In this document: one piece after another, positions 31,659 through 40,073 of the stretch
How the letters are laid out: each line of letters starts with the position of its first letter
How positions within the stretch are numbered: position 1 is the stretch's first letter
Origin: VKMB-3413 sp041027365
Lineage (GTDB): Bacteria > Pseudomonadota > Alphaproteobacteria > Rhizobiales > Rhizobiaceae
Direction: 5' to 3'
Assembly (NCBI RefSeq): GCF_041027365.1
Contig: NZ_JBFTEH010000004.1
Location: forward strand, 310,001-374,000
DNA: 64,000 bases
Notes under the pieces: generated by a model
What the model was told of the DNA's origin: nothing
Databases searched by the model: none
Seen by the model: the letters and a program-made list of their open reading frames with translations, nothing else
Made by a program: the position numbers and the translations under genes

Positions 31659-32972
31659 ATGGACCGCACCGCCCAGTACATGCCGGGCTTCGGCAACGAC
31701 TTCGAGACCGAGGCGCTGCCCGGCGCTCTGCCGCAGGGCCAGAACTCCCCGCAGAAATGCGCCTATGGGCTTTACGCCGAGCAGCTTTCGGGCACCGCCT
31801 TCACGGCGCCGCGCGGCCAGAACGAGCGGACCTGGTGCTATCGCATCCGGCCCTCGGTGAAGCACACCGGGCGCTTCGAGAAGATCGCCGTGCCGCTGTG
31901 GAAAAGCGCGCCGAACGTCGATCCCGATGTCATCTCGCTCGGCCAGTATCGCTGGGACCCGGTGCCGCATTCCGACGAATCCCTGACCTGGATCACCGGC
32001 ATGCGCACGGTGACGACCGCCGGCGACGTCAACACCCAGACCGGCATGGCGGCGCATGTCTATCTCGTCACGGCGTCGATGGTGGACGAGTACTTCTACT
32101 CCGCCGACGGCGAGCTACTCGTCGTGCCGCAGGAGGGGCGGCTGCGCTTCACCACCGAACTCGGCATCATGGACGTCGAGCCGAAGGAGATCTGCGTCCT
32201 GCCGCGCGGCCTCGTCTACCGGGTCGAGGTGCTGGAGGGACCGTGCCGCGGCTTCGTCTGCGAGAACTACGGACAGAAGTTCGACCTGCCGAACCGTGGG
32301 CCGATCGGCGCCAACTGCATGGCCAATCCGCGCGACTTCAAGACGCCGGTTGCCGCCTTCGAGGACCGCGATACGCCGAGCACGGTGACGATCAAGTGGT
32401 GCGGGACCTTCCACCGCTCGGCGATCGACCACTCGCCGCTCGACGTCGTCGCCTGGCACGGCAACTACGCGCCATGGAAATACGATCTTCGGACCTATTC
32501 GCCGGTGGGCGCGATCCTCTTCGACCATCCCGATCCGTCGATCTTCACGGTGCTGACGGCGCCCTCGGGCGTCGAGGGGACGGCCAACATCGACTTCGTG
32601 CTTTTTCGCGAACGGTGGATGGTGGCCGAACACTCCTTCCGCCCGCCGTGGTACCATAAGAACGTGATGAGCGAGCTGATGGGCAACATCTACGGTGTCT
32701 ACGACGCCAAGCCGAAGGGCTTCGTGCCCGGCGGCATGAGCCTGCACAACTGCATGCTGCCCCACGGGCCGGATCGGAACGCCTTCGAGGGCGCCTCGAA
32801 CGCGGACCTCAAGGCGGAGAAGCTCGATGAGACCATGAGCTTCATGTTCGAGACCCGCTTTCCGCAGCAACTGACCGCATGGGCCGCCACGGAGGCGCCG
32901 CTGCAGGACGACTACGTCGATTGCTGGACCAGTCTCGACAAGAAATTCGACGGCACCCCCGGCGTGAAATGA
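31659..32972 (+). CDS. hmgA: Homogentisate 1,2-dioxygenase
   Basis: Ring-cleaving iron(II) dioxygenase of 437 residues, converting homogentisate to maleylacetoacetate in phenylalanine/tyrosine breakdown. Iron ligands are visible as His333 and Glu339 in WYHKNVMSE and the later His in MLPHGPD. The N-terminal YMPGFGNDFETEALPGALPQ is a family hallmark. GGGGAGG lies just ahead of the ATG at 31659, so the longer open frame from 31587 was rejected. First gene of an operon with the hydrolase and a broken isomerase. Confidence 0.96.
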   Translation: MDRTAQYMPGFGNDFETEALPGALPQGQNSPQKCAYGLYAEQLSGTAFTAPRGQNERTWCYRIRPSVKHTGRFEKIAVPLWKSAPNVDPDVISLGQYRWDPVPHSDESLTWITGMRTVTTAGDVNTQTGMAAHVYLVTASMVDEYFYSADGELLVVPQEGRLRFTTELGIMDVEPKEICVLPRGLVYRVEVLEGPCRGFVCENYGQKFDLPNRGPIGANCMANPRDFKTPVAAFEDRDTPSTVTIKWCGTFHRSAIDHSPLDVVAWHGNYAPWKYDLRTYSPVGAILFDHPDPSIFTVLTAPSGVEGTANIDFVLFRERWMVAEHSFRPPWYHKNVMSELMGNIYGVYDAKPKGFVPGGMSLHNCMLPHGPDRNAFEGASNADLKAEKLDETMSFMFETRFPQQLTAWAATEAPLQDDYVDCWTSLDKKFDGTPGVK

Positions 32973-32979
32973 GGACGGC

Positions 32980-34002
32980 ATGAAACTCGGCACCTTGAAG
33001 GACACGACGCGCGACGGCCGGCTGGTGGTCGTCTCGAAGGACCTGACCCGCTGTTCGGAGGTGCCGCACATCGCCCGCACCCTGCAGGCGGCGCTGGACG
33101 ACTGGGAGTACGTGGCGCCGCGTCTGCTGGCCGTCGCCGAAGGCATCGAGACCGGCAGCCAGCCGACCGTGCGCTTCCACGAGCACGATGCCCATTCGCC
33201 GCTGCCGCGCGCCTATCAGTGGGCGGACGGCTCGGCCTATGTGAACCACGTCGAGTTGGTGCGAAAGGCGCGCGGCGCCGAGATGCCGGAGAGCTTCTGG
33301 ACCGATCCCCTGATGTATCAGGGCGGCTCCGACAGCTTCCTGCCGCCGCGCGACCCGATCCGCTTCCCCGCCGAGGCGGTGCCGGACTGGGGTGTCGACT
33401 TCGAGGCCGAGATCGCGGTCGTCGTGGGCGACGTGCCGCTCGGCGCGGACGAGGCGACCTGCCGCGACGCGATCCGCCTCGTCATGCTGGTCAACGACGT
33501 GTCGCTGCGCGGGCTGATCCCCGGCGAACTCGGCAAGGGCTTCGGATTCTTCCAGGCCAAGCCGTCTTCCGCCTTTTCGCCGGTGGCCGTGACGCCGGAC
33601 GATCTGGGCGCGGCCTGGGACGGCGGCAGGCTCTCGCTGCCGCTTCTCGTCGCCCTGAACGGAGAGGCCTTCGGCAAGGCCGACGCCGGAACCGACATGA
33701 CCTTCGACTTTCCGAAGCTCATCGCCCATGCCGCGCGGACGCGGCCGCTTGCGGCCGGCACGATCATCGGCTCGGGCACGGTGTCCAACAAGGGTGCCGA
33801 CGGCGGTCCGGGACAGCCGATCGCGGCCGGCGGCGTCGGCTATTCCTGCCTCGCCGAGATCCGCATGGTCGAGACGATCGAAAGCGGCGCGGCGAAGACG
33901 CCCTTCATGGCCTTCGGCGACACCGTCCGCATCGAGATGGCGGACAAAGCCGGCCATTCGATTTTCGGGGCCATCGAGCAGACGCTCCAAGAGGCTGCCT
34001 GA
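32980..34002 (+). CDS. Fumarylacetoacetate hydrolase family protein
   Basis: Hydrolase of 340 residues, seven bases after hmgA. The metal-binding pattern of the FAH family is seen in DWGVDFEAEIAVVVGDVP and in the later AGTIIGSGTVSNKG segment. Within the homogentisate operon it should split fumarylacetoacetate into fumarate and acetoacetate. The N-terminal domain (MKLGTLKDTTRDGRLVVVSKDL) is the type found in this short bacterial fumarylacetoacetase. It ends eight bases before the isomerase remnant. Confidence 0.9.
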   Translation: MKLGTLKDTTRDGRLVVVSKDLTRCSEVPHIARTLQAALDDWEYVAPRLLAVAEGIETGSQPTVRFHEHDAHSPLPRAYQWADGSAYVNHVELVRKARGAEMPESFWTDPLMYQGGSDSFLPPRDPIRFPAEAVPDWGVDFEAEIAVVVGDVPLGADEATCRDAIRLVMLVNDVSLRGLIPGELGKGFGFFQAKPSSAFSPVAVTPDDLGAAWDGGRLSLPLLVALNGEAFGKADAGTDMTFDFPKLIAHAARTRPLAAGTIIGSGTVSNKGADGGPGQPIAAGGVGYSCLAEIRMVETIESGAAKTPFMAFGDTVRIEMADKAGHSIFGAIEQTLQEAA

Positions 34003-34009
34003 CGGGGCG

Positions 34010-34414
34010 ATGAAGCTCTACCACTTTTGGCGATCCTCGGCGAGCTACCGCGTCCGGATCGCCCTCAACCTCAAGGGCCTCGACGCCGACCTCGTGCCCG
34101 TCGACATCCTCGCCGGCGAGCATCGCGGCGCGGCCTTCACGGCGCTCAACCCGCAAGGCTTCCTGCCGGTGCTGGTCCACGAAGACGTGACGCTCGGCCA
34201 GTCCTTCGCCATCCGAGACCGGCTGGAGGCGCAGGCGGCCGAAACCGCGATCCGTCCGGCGGATTCCGTTCGCCCGGCGCGGGCAATGCAAATCGGGGCC
34301 GCTTCGTGGCGGACTTTCTCACCGCCCTACACACTGATCGGCGCCGCGGCCTCCGCGACCGGACGAACGGAGGCGGACGCTCGGAAGGGGCGGAGCCGGT
34401 ATTGCCGGGGCTAG
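34010..34414 (+). pseudogene. maiA: Truncated maleylacetoacetate isomerase
   Basis: The reading frame starts as a perfect zeta-class glutathione transferase: MKLYHFWRSSASYRVRIALN, then LVPVDILAGEHRGAAFTALN and a last familiar phrase GQSFAI at about residue 67. After that the family sequence stops and an unrelated basic tail follows, so the C-terminal helical domain and most of the enzyme are missing. Position and start are those expected for maiA in an hmgA-fahA-maiA operon. The enzyme cannot fold; the intact GST-type protein at 37945-38595 may replace it. Confidence 0.8.
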
Positions 34415-34494
34415 AAAAGCCGTATACGACCTATTTGTCGCGTGGATGGGAGCTGCGGGACGTTCGAGACGATGACCATATTGGGAGGACTGAT

Positions 34495-35538
34495 ATGAAG
34501 TTGCACACCACTCGCCGCGGATTCATGGCCGCGACCGGCCTGTTCGCCGGTGCGCTCGCCGCACCGACCGTTCTTCGGGCGCAGACGAAGTACACGCTGA
34601 AGATCAGCCACTACCTGCCGCCGACGCACGGGTTCCAGACGGATTTCATCCAGCCCTGGGCGGAGAACCTCAAGCAGAAGACCAACGGCGCGATCGACTA
34701 CAAGATCTATGACGTCAGCACCGCCTTCGGACGGGCGGACCGTCAGGCGGATCAGGTCCGCGCCGGCGTCGTCGACATCGCGCTCGGCCTGTGCGGCATT
34801 CCGCGCGGCCGCTTCCCGCATTCCTCCGTGATCGAACTGCCCTTCGTCGTCGAGCGTGCCGAGAGCGGCTCGCGGGCCCTGTGGCAGCTCTACAAGGAGA
34901 ACAAGCTCGGCAACGAATACGCGCCCTTCAAGGTGCTGCTCCTGATGACGCACAACGGAGCGCTCATCCACACGGTTGACCGGCCGGTGAAGCAGCTCTC
35001 CGACCTGAAGGGACTTCGGATCCGCTCGCCCGGTCCGGCGGTCAACGCGATGCTCGAATACGAAGGCGCGAGCGCGCTGGCGCTGCCGCCCTCGCAGATC
35101 TACGAAGGCCTTGAGAAGGGCTCGCTGGACGGCCTCGCGACGACCTGGGACCTCGTCGCCGCGGTCCGCGCCAACGAAGTGCTGAAGTACCACACCGACT
35201 GCCGACTTTACGGCGCCGCCTTCTACTACCTGATGAACAAGAACAGCTTCGCGCGCCTGCCGAAGGAGCTGCAGACGCTGATCGACGAGACGACCGGGGA
35301 GGCGTTGCTGCCGAAGGTCGGGCCGTGGTGGGACAAGTGGGACGCGGTCGGCAAGGCCGACGCCGTCAAGCGCAACGAAGAGATCATCGTCATCGACGAC
35401 GCCGAGCGGCGCAAGTGGCGCGACCAGCTGAAGCCGATGACGGAGAAATATCTCGCAAGCCTGAAGAGCGAGGGCGTCGACGATCCCGCCGCGCTCTACA
35501 AGGACGCGTTGGACCTCGTCCAGAAATACGGCGCGTGA
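34495..35538 (+). CDS. dctP: TRAP transporter substrate-binding protein, DctP family
   Basis: Periplasmic binding protein of 347 residues. The start at 34495 follows GGGAGGAC and opens a twin-arginine signal (TTRRGFMAATG, then an Ala-rich stretch to VLRAQ). The TRAP DctP pattern is clear: KISHYLPPTHGFQ, GVVDIALGL, and GLRIRSPGPAVNAM with the conserved Arg that binds the substrate carboxylate. It is followed by both membrane subunits. Position between the homogentisate and gentisate genes suggests an aromatic or related carboxylate as ligand; that is inference. Confidence 0.92.
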   Translation: MKLHTTRRGFMAATGLFAGALAAPTVLRAQTKYTLKISHYLPPTHGFQTDFIQPWAENLKQKTNGAIDYKIYDVSTAFGRADRQADQVRAGVVDIALGLCGIPRGRFPHSSVIELPFVVERAESGSRALWQLYKENKLGNEYAPFKVLLLMTHNGALIHTVDRPVKQLSDLKGLRIRSPGPAVNAMLEYEGASALALPPSQIYEGLEKGSLDGLATTWDLVAAVRANEVLKYHTDCRLYGAAFYYLMNKNSFARLPKELQTLIDETTGEALLPKVGPWWDKWDAVGKADAVKRNEEIIVIDDAERRKWRDQLKPMTEKYLASLKSEGVDDPAALYKDALDLVQKYGA

Positions 35539-35550
35539 CGGGCGGCGCGG

Positions 35551-36093
35551 GTGAACCAGCGTCCGAGTGAGATGACCGGTGACGGCGGCGCGGTGGGCGC
35601 GCCGCCGCTGCCGCTCGTGCCACGCGTCATCAGCGTCTTCGGCTGGATCGGCGTCGCCGTGCTTCTGGTGCCGATCGTGCTGACATGCGCCGACATCGTC
35701 TGGCGCCGCGCCATCGGCGGCGCCTTCATGGACACGTTCGACATCACCAAGCTCTGCCTCGTCGCCGCCGCGGCCTGGACGATCCCCTACGGCTTCGTCC
35801 ATGGCAGCCATGTGACCGTCGACCTTCTCCTCGAGCAGTTCCCGGCCCGTCTGCAGACGCTGGCCGACGGGCTGATCCACCTCGTCTGCGGAGCGCTGTT
35901 CGTGCTCCTCGGCTGGCTGTCCTGGAACGGCGCGATGCTGCACTACAGCTACGGCGACACGACGCAGAACCTCGCGCTTCCCGTCGTCTACTACTGGGCG
36001 ATCTTCATCGTCGGCCTCGCGCTGGCGGTCGTCGCCTGCCTGTGGCGCAGTTTCGCGGCCTTTCGGCGGCTGAGGGGCGGGAGCCCGTCATGA
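35551..36093 (+). CDS. dctQ: TRAP transporter small membrane subunit, DctQ family
   Basis: Protein of 180 residues with four membrane helices. The family phrase DIVWRRAIGGAFMDTFDITK lies after the first helix and WTIPYGFVHGSHVTVDLL in the second. A GTG at 35551 is given as the start; an ATG at 35572 is an alternative. Its stop overlaps the DctM start by four bases. Confidence 0.9.
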   Translation: MNQRPSEMTGDGGAVGAPPLPLVPRVISVFGWIGVAVLLVPIVLTCADIVWRRAIGGAFMDTFDITKLCLVAAAAWTIPYGFVHGSHVTVDLLLEQFPARLQTLADGLIHLVCGALFVLLGWLSWNGAMLHYSYGDTTQNLALPVVYYWAIFIVGLALAVVACLWRSFAAFRRLRGGSPS

Positions 36094-37397
36094 CGGCGCA
36101 GCTCGCCGGGCCTGCCGGCTTCGCCATCGTCCTTCTCCTGATCGCCTTCCGGGTGCCGATCGCCATCGCGATGGCGCTGGTCGGCACGGTCGGCGCGATC
36201 CTTCTCGGCGGCTGGGACCAAGCCGCCTACATCCTGTCGAACCTGCCCTACGAGGCGGTCTCCGGCGACGGGATGGAGGTCGTGCCGCTGTTCATCTTCA
36301 TGGGCGTGTTCGCGTCGTTTTCAGGCCTGTCGGCCAATCTGTACAACGGCGTGCAAGCCTTCATCGGCCATCGCCGCGGCGGCATCGCCATGGCCACCGT
36401 CGGCGCGTCGGCGATCTTCGGGGCGATCTGCGGCTCCTCGCTCGCCACCGCCGCGACGATCGGGCGCGTCGCCATGCCGGAGATGCGTTCGCGCGGCTAT
36501 GCCGACAGCCTGGCAGCCGCCTCCGTCGCCGCGGGCGGAACGCTGGGCGTGCTGATCCCGCCGTCGATCATCCTGATCCTCTACGCGATCATGACCCGCA
36601 ACTCGATCGGCGCGCTGTTCTCGGCCGCGCTGGTGCCGGGCCTCATCGCCACCGCCCTCTACATGACCGCGATCACCATCCAGGTCGCGCGACGTCCGGC
36701 GCTCGGTCCGGCCGGCGCACGGCTGAGCCTTGCCGACCGGACCCGTTCGCTCCTGCGGATCTGGGACGCGGCGCTGCTCATCGTCCTGGTGATCGGCGGG
36801 ATCTACGGGAAGGTCTTCTCGCCGACCGAGGCGGCGGCCGTCGGCGCCGGGGGCGCCCTGGTCATCACCGCCGCACGCGGCCGGCTGACCCGCGCCGTCC
36901 TCAAGGCCGGCATCGCCGAGACCGCCGCGATGACCGGCATGATCTTCCTGATTCTGCTGGGGGCCGCGATCTTCAACTACTTCGTCGAGCTCAGCGGCCT
37001 GACGGAGATGCTCACCGGGGCGATCCAGAGCACCGGTCTGCCGCCGCTCGGGGTGCTGATCCTCGTCATCGCCTTCTACATCGTGCTCGGCTGCTTCATG
37101 GACAGCCTGTCGATGGTGCTGCTGACCGTCGTGCCGATGTACAACCTGATCACCGGCGCGGGCTATGACCCGGTGTGGTTCGGCGTGCTGCTCGTCTGCG
37201 TCGCCGAAATCGGGCTGATCACGCCGCCGATCGGCATGAACCTCTTCGTCCTGCAGGGCACGACGCCGGGGCTGAAGCTCGAGACCATCGTGCGCGGCAT
37301 CCTGCCGTTCATCCTCGCCGACGTCGTGCGTATCGCCATCCTCGTCGCCGTGCCGGGCCTTTCGCTCTTCCTGCCGAGAATGCTCGGCCTGTCGTGA
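36090..37397 (+). CDS. dctM: TRAP transporter large membrane subunit, DctM family
   Basis: Transporter channel of 435 residues with about twelve helices. Hallmarks are FIFMGVFASFSGLSANLYNG, the repeat AIFGAICGSSLATAATIGR and VAAGGTLGVLIPPSI near the middle, and the second half with FMDSLSMVLLTVVP and GLITPPIGMNLF. The start overlaps dctQ (ATGA). A MarR gene follows after 16 bases and is probably co-transcribed. Confidence 0.94.
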   Translation: MTAQLAGPAGFAIVLLLIAFRVPIAIAMALVGTVGAILLGGWDQAAYILSNLPYEAVSGDGMEVVPLFIFMGVFASFSGLSANLYNGVQAFIGHRRGGIAMATVGASAIFGAICGSSLATAATIGRVAMPEMRSRGYADSLAAASVAAGGTLGVLIPPSIILILYAIMTRNSIGALFSAALVPGLIATALYMTAITIQVARRPALGPAGARLSLADRTRSLLRIWDAALLIVLVIGGIYGKVFSPTEAAAVGAGGALVITAARGRLTRAVLKAGIAETAAMTGMIFLILLGAAIFNYFVELSGLTEMLTGAIQSTGLPPLGVLILVIAFYIVLGCFMDSLSMVLLTVVPMYNLITGAGYDPVWFGVLLVCVAEIGLITPPIGMNLFVLQGTTPGLKLETIVRGILPFILADVVRIAILVAVPGLSLFLPRMLGLS

Positions 37398-37413
37398 CCC
37401 GAAGGACGCTGCA

Positions 37414-37857
37414 TTGAGCGATGAGGACAGGAGCCGGTCCGGGCTAGAGCGCTATCCCGCCTTCCTGGTGCGGCGCCTCAACCAGGTGTCGACGGCGCAT
37501 TTCTCGCAGGTGATGGCGGAGAACGGTCTCGACGTGACGCCGGTCCAGTTCGCCGCCCTGCGCGAGATCGCGGATGCGCCGGGGCTCGACCAGGGCACTC
37601 TGGCGAGCCGGATCGCCTGCGATCGGGTGACCACCGGCGACGTGATCAACCGGCTCGTCCGCAAGAAGCTGGTCGAGCGGCACCGCTCGACCGTCGACCG
37701 GCGCTCCCGGGCCTTGTTCGTCAGCGAGGACGGCCGAGACCTGCTCGCATCGATCATGCCGCTCATCGACGAGGTGCAAAGCCGGCTGACGGCGAGGCTC
37801 GACCCGGCGGAGCTGGCGCAGCTGATGGCGCTGCTGAACAAGGCGGTCGGGGAGTGA
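37414..37857 (+). CDS. MarR family regulator downstream of the TRAP genes
   Basis: Protein of 147 residues starting with TTG, preceded by AAGGA. The winged helix is LDQGTLASRIACDRVTTGDVINRLVRKKLV with wing STVDRRSRALFVSEDG. The gene follows dctM after 16 bases and converges with the gentisate operon. It is the best local candidate to bind the 18-bp palindrome at 41262 and to control both transporter and gentisate genes, in the manner of other MarR regulators of aromatic catabolism. Confidence 0.88.
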   Translation: MSDEDRSRSGLERYPAFLVRRLNQVSTAHFSQVMAENGLDVTPVQFAALREIADAPGLDQGTLASRIACDRVTTGDVINRLVRKKLVERHRSTVDRRSRALFVSEDGRDLLASIMPLIDEVQSRLTARLDPAELAQLMALLNKAVGE

Positions 37858-37944
37858 CGCAGAGACGGCGTCCGGCCAGCGGATCTGCGCGCCCGCGACC
37901 GGACGGGCCGGAACCTCCCGAGACTCATCCCTGCCGGCGGGGCG

Positions 37945-38595
37945 TCAGGCCTCGGCGTCCGGTTGCCTCGCCGGCACGGCGTCCGCGAAGGCGGGGAGTT
38001 CGGCGCAGGCGGCGGTGATCTCGCGCAGGCGCGGCATCGCGCTGGTGTCGACCCCGAACCGATCGGCGGAACCCATCTGCGGCACCAGGCAGATGTCGGC
38101 AAGGCTCGGCGCATCGCCGAAGGTGAAGCGCGTGTCCCCTCCGTGGCGGCGGGCCAGCGCCTCGCATGCCGCCAGCCCGTCGCCCAGCCAGCGGCGGCAC
38201 CAGGCGTCCACGCTCTCCTGCGGCAGGCCGATCTCCTCGCGGAGATAGCTGAGGACCCGCAGGTTCTGCAGCGGATGGATGTCGCAGGCGACCGCTTCGG
38301 CGAAGGCCCGAACGAGCGCCCGCCGGGCGGGATCGGCAGGCAGCAGCGGCGGCTCGGGATGGGTCTCGTCGAGCCACTCGATGATCGCGAGCGACTGCGT
38401 CAGGACCGTCCCGTCGTCGAGTTCCAAGGCGGGAACCAGCCCCTGCGGGTTCAGCGCGCGGTACGCCGGGCGCTTCTGCTCGCCGCCCTCCCTGCGCAGA
38501 TGGACGAACCGCGTCTGCGGCTCGATCCCCTTGAGATTGAAGGCGATCCGGCAGCGCCAGGCGGCCGACGAGCGGAAATAGCCGTGGAAGATCAT
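37945..38595 (-). CDS. Zeta-class glutathione transferase: maleylpyruvate or maleylacetoacetate isomerase
   Basis: Protein of 216 residues with a complete GST fold: FRSSAAWRCRIAFNLKG at the N-terminus (the Ser-rich glutathione-activating motif of the zeta class), LNPQGLVPALELDDGTVLTQSLAIIEWLDE, and the C-terminal VACDIHPLQNLRVL and LADICLVPQM. Members isomerise maleylacetoacetate or maleylpyruvate. It overlaps the fumarylpyruvate hydrolase gene by four bases in the gentisate operon, so maleylpyruvate is the likely first substrate. It could also replace the broken maiA of the homogentisate operon. Confidence 0.9.
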   Translation of the reverse strand: MIFHGYFRSSAAWRCRIAFNLKGIEPQTRFVHLRREGGEQKRPAYRALNPQGLVPALELDDGTVLTQSLAIIEWLDETHPEPPLLPADPARRALVRAFAEAVACDIHPLQNLRVLSYLREEIGLPQESVDAWCRRWLGDGLAACEALARRHGGDTRFTFGDAPSLADICLVPQMGSADRFGVDTSAMPRLREITAACAELPAFADAVPARQPDAEA

Positions 38596-39287
38596 TCTGC
38601 CGGCCCGAGCGTCAGTTCGATATCGGGGAGCCCGTCGATCCCGCCGCGGATCGCGTCGCCGGGTCCCACCGGCCCGACACCGGCCGGCGTGCCGGTGAAG
38701 ATCACGTCGCCGGGCGCCAGGTGGTAGTAGCGCGACAGGTGCGCGACGAGTTCGACCGGCGACCAGACGAGGTCGGAGAGGTGCGCGTCCTGTTTGACCG
38801 CGTCGTTGACCGACAGCCAGATGCGCTGCGGTCCGACCGCGCCGAACTCGGCGGCCGGGACGAGCGCGGTCATCACCGCCGACTGCTCGACATTCTTGCC
38901 GATATCCCACGGGCGCTGCTTGGCGCGGGCGGCGAGCTGGAGGTCGCGCCGGGTCATGTCGAGCCCGCAGCCATAGCCCCAGATCGCGGCCGCCGCCTCG
39001 CTTGCCGTGGCGCGGAAGACCGGGGCACCGATCGCCATCACCAGTTCCATCTCGTAGTGGTAGTTCTCGGTGCCGGGCGGATAGGGCACCGTCGCTCCGG
39101 AGGGCACCAGGCTCTGCGCGTCCTTGAGGAAGTAGAAGGGCGCCTCGCGGTCGACCTCGACGCCCATCTCTGCGGCATGGTCCGCGTAGTTGCGCCCGAC
39201 GCAGAAGATGCGGTGCACGGGATAGAGGGCATCGTGTCCTGCAGGGACGGTCGGATAGGCGGGGGATTCGAACAGGCGCGTGGCCAT
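38592..39287 (-). CDS. Fumarylpyruvate hydrolase (FAH family)
   Basis: Protein of 231 residues with the short FAH-family fold. Hallmarks are IFCVGRNYADHAAEMG, PFYFLKDAQSLVP, a metal ligand Glu in YHYEMELVMAIG and GDVIFTGTPAGVGPVGPGD near the end. In a gentisate operon it hydrolyses fumarylpyruvate to fumarate and pyruvate (NagK type). It overlaps the isomerase gene downstream; the upstream gene ends ten bases before its start. Confidence 0.92.
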   Translation of the reverse strand: MATRLFESPAYPTVPAGHDALYPVHRIFCVGRNYADHAAEMGVEVDREAPFYFLKDAQSLVPSGATVPYPPGTENYHYEMELVMAIGAPVFRATASEAAAAIWGYGCGLDMTRRDLQLAARAKQRPWDIGKNVEQSAVMTALVPAAEFGAVGPQRIWLSVNDAVKQDAHLSDLVWSPVELVAHLSRYYHLAPGDVIFTGTPAGVGPVGPGDAIRGGIDGLPDIELTLGPAE

Positions 39288-39297
39288 CGGTCTTCCT

Positions 39298-40068
39298 TCA
39301 GCTGTCGGTGAGATCGGGCATGGGCGGGCGGGGCAGGGGGCGATCGCATGTCAGGCGGTGCGCGCCCCGGCCGGCGAGCCAGCGGACGAGGTCGGCGGCC
39401 CGGCCGGAAACCGTGGCGTTCCCGGGGCGCGGGGGTGCCGCCGGCGGCCGGTCGGTCGGCTGCAGCGCCACCGGGACATCGTCCCAGGCGGCGATGGCCT
39501 CAGCGAGCATCCGGTCGACCATCTCTCGCGGCGCGTCCAGCAGCGACCCGCCGGTGCCGAGATCGACGGCGCGAAGCCAGATCCTGCGGGCGCGCAACCA
39601 GGCGGTGTCGCGGGCGGTGATCCGGCGCCCGTCCGGCAGGGTGAGCGGTGCGTCCCAGGCGGGACCGTTGAGATCACGCCATTCGACGTCGAGGTGCACG
39701 GCGGCATGGCGAAAGAGCCCGCGTAAGGCTCTCGCAGGCAGCGTCGCGCCGGACGCGATCTCTTCTCTCTGCGCGGCGCGCGAGGCGTACATCGGCCGGG
39801 GAACGCCGTCCGCCGCCCATTCCGTCAGCCGCGTCAGCGCGCGCGCGTGGTATCCGACGTCGGCGACGACGTGCCGCCGGGTCCAGCCGGGCACGAGGCT
39901 CGGCCCTGCGAGATCTGCGTCGGGCAGGTCGTTCAACAGTCGCGCGAAATAGGCCGTGCCGAGACGGGCCCATCCGAGCTCGACCGCGGGCGCCTCCGGT
40001 GCGTCGTAGCGCGCGCCGCTTCCCTGGCGCTCCCGCAGGGCCGCCCGCGCTTCGTCCAGCGTCGTCAT
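39298..40068 (-). CDS. Maleylpyruvate isomerase, DinB/mycothiol-dependent family
   Basis: Protein of 256 residues. The helical DinB-like N-terminal domain is recognised from LVPGWTRRHVVADVGYHARAL, then RHAAVHLDVEWRDL, both with His residues that bind metal in the family. The C-terminal part ends with GRAADLVRWLAGR, as in mycothiol-dependent maleylpyruvate isomerases. It lies five bases downstream of gentisate dioxygenase. The operon thus holds two unrelated isomerases, this one and the GST type. Because Alphaproteobacteria do not make mycothiol, the cofactor (glutathione or none) is an open question. Confidence 0.85.
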   Translation of the reverse strand: MTTLDEARAALRERQGSGARYDAPEAPAVELGWARLGTAYFARLLNDLPDADLAGPSLVPGWTRRHVVADVGYHARALTRLTEWAADGVPRPMYASRAAQREEIASGATLPARALRGLFRHAAVHLDVEWRDLNGPAWDAPLTLPDGRRITARDTAWLRARRIWLRAVDLGTGGSLLDAPREMVDRMLAEAIAAWDDVPVALQPTDRPPAAPPRPGNATVSGRAADLVRWLAGRGAHRLTCDRPLPRPPMPDLTDS

Positions 40069-40073
40069 CGGCC

